From Flabesymbios commensalis (Eukaryota > Annelida > Polychaeta > Terebellida > Flabelligeridae): a stretch of DNA of 64,000 bases. The stretch covers positions 58,454,562-58,518,561 of the forward strand of contig OZ024903.1 of NCBI GenBank assembly GCA_964017125.1, given 5' to 3'. Below are positions 60,701-64,000 of this stretch, piece after piece. The first letter of the stretch is position 1. Every line of letters starts with the position of its first letter. Made by a program: the position numbers and the translations under genes. The notes beneath the pieces were generated by a model that had not been told where the DNA came from, searched no databases, and worked only from the letters and a program-made list of their open reading frames with translations.

Positions 60701-61488
60701 AGCGGCTAGTTTAACATACCATTTATATCTTGCGTTGTTATTTACGTGATGACATTCGACTTTACTTTCTTTATCATAATTCGGCGGCGGGCTATTATCG
60801 AGTGTGCTCTTGTTTAAAGTTGCTACCAAAATTCAAAATGGCCGCCAGAGGTCAACTCCAAAAAAATTTGTGGGCGCAAAAACTCTAAAACTTAAAGTCT
60901 GAAATTATTCAAATTTTACTATCACATTCCCTACCATATGGAGATGTGCAGGTGACATTTCGAAGGTTTCACTGAAATTCAAAATGGCCGCCACGTACCA
61001 ATTCAATTTTTTGATTGGCGCAAAAACTTAAAAAATTAGTTTAGGGAATTTTGTTTGAATTTTAACATCACATTCCTAGCTACATGTGGATGTGCAATTG
61101 ATTTTTTAAAGATGCTACCAAAATTCAAAATGGCCGCCAGAAGTCAACTCTTAAGATTTTTTGTGGGCGCAAAAACTTCAAAACCTAAAGTCAGAAATTA
61201 TTCAAATTTAACAATCACATTCCCCACAATATGGAGATGTGCAGGTGATTTTTTAAGGTTTTGCTGAAATTCAAAATGGCCGCCACAGATAAATTTTAAT
61301 TTTTTTAAGGTCGCAAAAACTCAAAACTTCTGTCGTAAATTAATCAAATTTTACAATCACATTCCTCACGATATGGAGATGTGCATGGGATTTTTTTCAA
61401 GGTTATGCGGAAATTTAATATGGCCGCCATGCGTGAACTTTTTTATTTTTGTGGGCACCACCAAAAGTCGACTTTTTAAATATTTGTG

Positions 61489-62339
61489 ACCGTTTTTTTT
61501 TGTTTCTCCTTTTGCCTATAACTTTGTAAGAAAATAAGCTAGGGTAACAATTTTTGGTATGTGGGTTACTTCCAGGTGGATAATGGACAGGTAAAAATAT
61601 TTTTAATCTGAATTCAATACGCAAGGTCCGTTCGTAAACAATTCGTTTCCGGAGCATATCTCTGAAAGTACTTGTCTGATTGTCTTCAAATTTTACACAC
61701 AACACCCCTAGGGGGTGTAGTTGTGCCTTTTGGGGTATTTGAATTTTGACCTACTTCTGGTTCAGAACTATGACCTATTTAGACGTTTTGACGCGCACTT
61801 CGTTTCCAGAGCAGATCTCGAAAAGTACTGGGCAGATGACAGTCAAATTGCACATACATGTTCTCTAAGGTCCCTAGTTGTGCCTTTTCAGGTTTTTTGA
61901 CCTTGAAGTTGACACAGCATTTTGACCTAATTTATAGCATCGGTAAATTCGACTGAAAGATTTTGTGGAATATCATGAAAACCGCTCAAGATAGCTACAC
62001 CAGTACTATAAAACAAATTGTGAGGTTTCAGGAGAGGTTGCATCTTGAAAAATTTCAAGTTCATAAAATTCAAAATGGTCGCCTATCGCCCATTATCCAC
62101 CTCAACAGGCCTGATATTGCGGAATATCATGAAAACTGCTCAAGATAGCTACACTATTACTATAAAACAAATTGAAAGGTTTCGGGAGAGAATGCATTTT
62201 GAAAAATTTCAGCTAGATCAAGTTCAAAATGGCCGCCAATCGGCCATTATTCACTTTCACATGGCCGTTATTTGGTGAACCGTGCTAGATGGCTAGACCA
62301 TTACTATAAAACAAATGTGTGATTTCAGGAGAGTATGCA
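61489..62339 (+). repeat. repeat block shared with 63380-64000, plus ~150-bp units
   Basis: 61494-62050 matches 63378-63970 (TTGCCTATAACTTTGTAAG, CCTAGGGGGT, GTAGTTGTGCC, GACCTATTTAGACG). The second copy has about 38 extra bp at 63515-63552. Units with GATAGCTACAC follow at 61990, 62144 and 62288 (154 and 144 apart), with AAAATGGCCGCCAATCGG. Confidence 0.85.
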
Positions 62340-62756
62340 TCTTGAAAGAATTTGACTCAATAAAATTCAAAATGGCTGATTTATTCTGACTTTTGGCTTT
62401 TTACGTCAATAATTTGTCCTTGCGGGTGCGATAACTTAAAAAAATTGTCCCTGTATCATTTCCAAATTTGTTATGCATGTTACAAATGACCAGTTCTCGG
62501 GCAAGTTCAATAATAGCTGAAAATTTTTTAAAATGGCTAATTTATTGTGATTTTTCACATTTTATGTCAATAATTTGACCTTGTGGGCGTGATAACATGA
62601 AAAGTTTTTCATTTATCCTGCTCAAATTTGTTATGCATGTTGCTAAAGCAGTTCTCGAACAAGGTCAATAACGGCAAAAAAAAAATAAGAAAAAGCTCTA
62701 AGTAAATAACTTACTAAGTTCAATAATAGCGGTGGGCTATTGTCGAATGTATTCTT
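62340..62756 (+). repeat. truncated copy of the 161-bp Helentron-like element, with its 3' end
   Basis: Two degraded units (GTGCGATAACTTAA, GCGTGATAACATGA) are followed by GCGGTGGGCTATTGTCGA, the hairpin GAATGTATTC and CTTGTA, the same 3' end as 60784-60813. Confidence 0.82.
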
Positions 62757-63323
62757 GTATTGTTTTTATTGAGCAATTCCTTGTCAACGCGATGACTTGA
62801 AATTTTTTTTATTGGATCTCCCGTATTTATTATGTGAAGTTACCCATGAGTATGGAGATGACCTGGTTCGATTTTAAGCTGATTAGATAATCAGAATGGC
62901 TAGATTGTTTTGATATTGCATACACACATCCCTTAGTGGGTGTCTGTGTGTAGATTTGAGGCTAATATTGATTTTAATTGATGGTGTATGTTAAGTTCAG
63001 TTTCAGACGATATCTTAGAAAGTGATTGCTGGATTGTTTCGTATTGCACATACCCTAGGGGGTGTAAATGTGCCTTTTTGGGTTAAGACCTTTGACCTAA
63101 TTCGAGCAAATTCAGAATGGCCGACTATCAGCAGTAATTAACTTTATGCCTGATATCTGACAAACCGTGCCAGATAGCTAGACCCTTACTAGAAGAAAAA
63201 TGTGTGTTTTCAGGTAGGGATAAGCACTAAAAAAATTCAGCCTAATCAAATTCAAAATGGCCGACTATCAGCCATAAGGCAAAAAAACACCTTGTTTCCA
63301 GCTACCCGATCGACCCTATTTTT
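62757..63323 (+). repeat. mixed unit fragments
   Basis: 62905-63110 matches 31400-31735. 63140-63270 is one unit of the 43085-47310 family (CCAGATAGCTAGACCCTTAC, AAAATGGCCGACTATCAGCC). Confidence 0.7.
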
Positions 63324-64000
63324 AGCTCCCGCCGTCACCGTAGGTGAGAGGGAGGGAGCTATGGATTCTACCCCCGTTTTTTTTTGCCTCTTCTTTTGCC
63401 TATAACTTTGTAAGAAAATAAGCTAGGATCACAATTTTTGGTATGTGGGTTACTTCCAGGTTGCTAATGGACAGGTTAAAATATTTTAAATCTGAATTCA
63501 ATACGCAAGGTCGCAGAGGAGAAAATGATGATGTTACGGCGTTGGGCCGTCCGTAAACAATTCGTTTCCGGAGCATATCTCTGAAAGTACTTGTCCGATT
63601 GTCTTCAAATTTTACACACAACACCCCTAGGGGGTCTAGTTGTGCCTTTTGGGGTATTTGAACTTTGACCTACTTCTGGTTCAGAACTATGACCTATTTA
63701 GACGTTTTGACGCACAATTCCTTTCCGGAGCAGATCTCGAAAAGTACTGGGCCGATGACAGTCATATTGCACATACATGTTCTCTAAGGTCCCTAGTTGT
63801 GCCTTTTCAGGTTTTTGGACCTTGACCTGGAAGTTGACCCAGCACTTTGACCTAATTTATAACATCGGTAAATCCGACTGAAAGATTTTGCGGAATATCA
63901 TGAAAACCGCTCAAGATAGCTACACCATTACTATAAAACTAATTGTGAGGTTCCAGGAAAGGATGCATCTTCAAAAATTTCAAGTTGATAAAATTAAAAA
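63324..64000 (+). mobile_element. start of a further Helentron-like element, cut by the window edge
   Basis: After TTTTT the 5' end AGCTCCCGCCGTCACCG and GGGAGGGAGCTATGG are inverted (AGCTCCC / GGGAGCT), as in the three other 5' ends. The block shared with 61489-62050 follows. Confidence 0.65.

Larger units (their letters stand above)
59579..60813 (+). mobile_element. Helentron-like element (inner) with a 161-bp array, looks whole
   Basis: 5' end AGCCCGCCTTTTAATTTT.. pairs with AAAAAAGGTGGGCTATTG as a long hairpin. A (GGCGTC)n microsatellite follows, then the 161-bp array, then a 3' end CGGCGGGCTATTATCGAG, a small GAGTGTGCTC hairpin and CTTGT. It sits in a T run of the outer element. The paralogous unit at 41250 (GCGATTTTTTAAAGATGC) shows the uninterrupted site. 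No Rep/helicase gene is present. Confidence 0.82.
59422..61488 (+). mobile_element. Helentron-like element (outer), interrupted by another
   Basis: Begins after a T run with ATCCCCTGTCTGTAGGGG and AGTTTAGTCGCGGCAGGATT, closely matching the start of 40795-41652. Its unit array (GTGGGCGCAAAAACTC at 59488, 60870, 61162; variants at 61016, 61309, 61452) is split at 59579 by a second element and continues at 60814. It fades at AAATATTTGTGACC (61488), where another repeat takes over, so its 3' end is missing. Confidence 0.75.

Overview
This is a stretch of animal nuclear DNA, AT-rich and almost free of host coding sequence. It is packed with non-LTR retrotransposon remnants, tRNA-derived SINEs, DNA transposons without transposase, satellite-like arrays and microsatellites. 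The mix of APE-type LINEs, core-type SINEs, Helentron-like repeats and the very frequent octamer TAGGCCTA suggests a marine invertebrate deuterostome, most likely an echinoderm or hemichordate. That placement is inference from repeat style, not from a conserved gene. I see no bacterial operon logic, no CRISPR array, no rRNA, no confident functional tRNA gene and no LTR or other virus-like element.

Layout. 1-1534 is the 3' part of a LINE whose UTR carries a palindromic element. 2-4.5 kb holds a (CAGA)43 run, a 106-bp palindromic MITE and a 65-bp minisatellite. 4.6-8.1 kb is a composite repeat with ~147-bp units, split by a 2003-bp hAT-like element with perfect 18-bp TIRs and an 8-bp target duplication; a SINE with a 13-bp target duplication sits inside that. 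8.1-11.1 kb is a broken LINE with endonuclease and reverse transcriptase. 11.9-12.8 kb is a 21-bp minisatellite. 12.9-13.7 kb is a second, partly inverted copy of the composite repeat, carrying a palindromic MITE. 14.6-15.7 and 23.3-24.5 kb are two TA-flanked elements of one architecture. 19.8-22.2 kb is a polypurine/polypyrimidine domain interrupted by a poly(A)-tailed retroposed insertion. 25.8-36.9 kb holds a nested hAT-like pair, a TA-flanked Tc1/mariner-like element enclosing a promoter-like cassette, and three more hAT-like elements with 5- or 6-bp (or unclear) target duplications. 37-39.8 kb carries scattered copies of GTGACGGACGGAA and a 148-bp array. 40.3-41.7 kb has a dimeric SINE and a whole-looking Helentron-like element. 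43-47.3 kb is a domain of ~150-bp units. 47.4-49.1 kb has a cluster of palindromic elements. 59.4-64.0 kb is a nest of Helentron-like elements with a very regular 161-bp array.

The only segment that looks like a host protein-coding exon is 52937-53031 (+): 95 nt, GC-rich, open in one frame and bounded by good splice sites. The window is therefore probably intronic or intergenic. A GC-richer, non-repetitive island at 58.0-58.8 kb is the other candidate for host function.

The most interesting signals are two. First, Helentron-like elements and other arrays of unrelated sequence share a unit length of about 144-165 bp and a GCCGCCAT-type box. Second, a family of palindromes keeps its ends and centre while the arms in between change but stay self-complementary.
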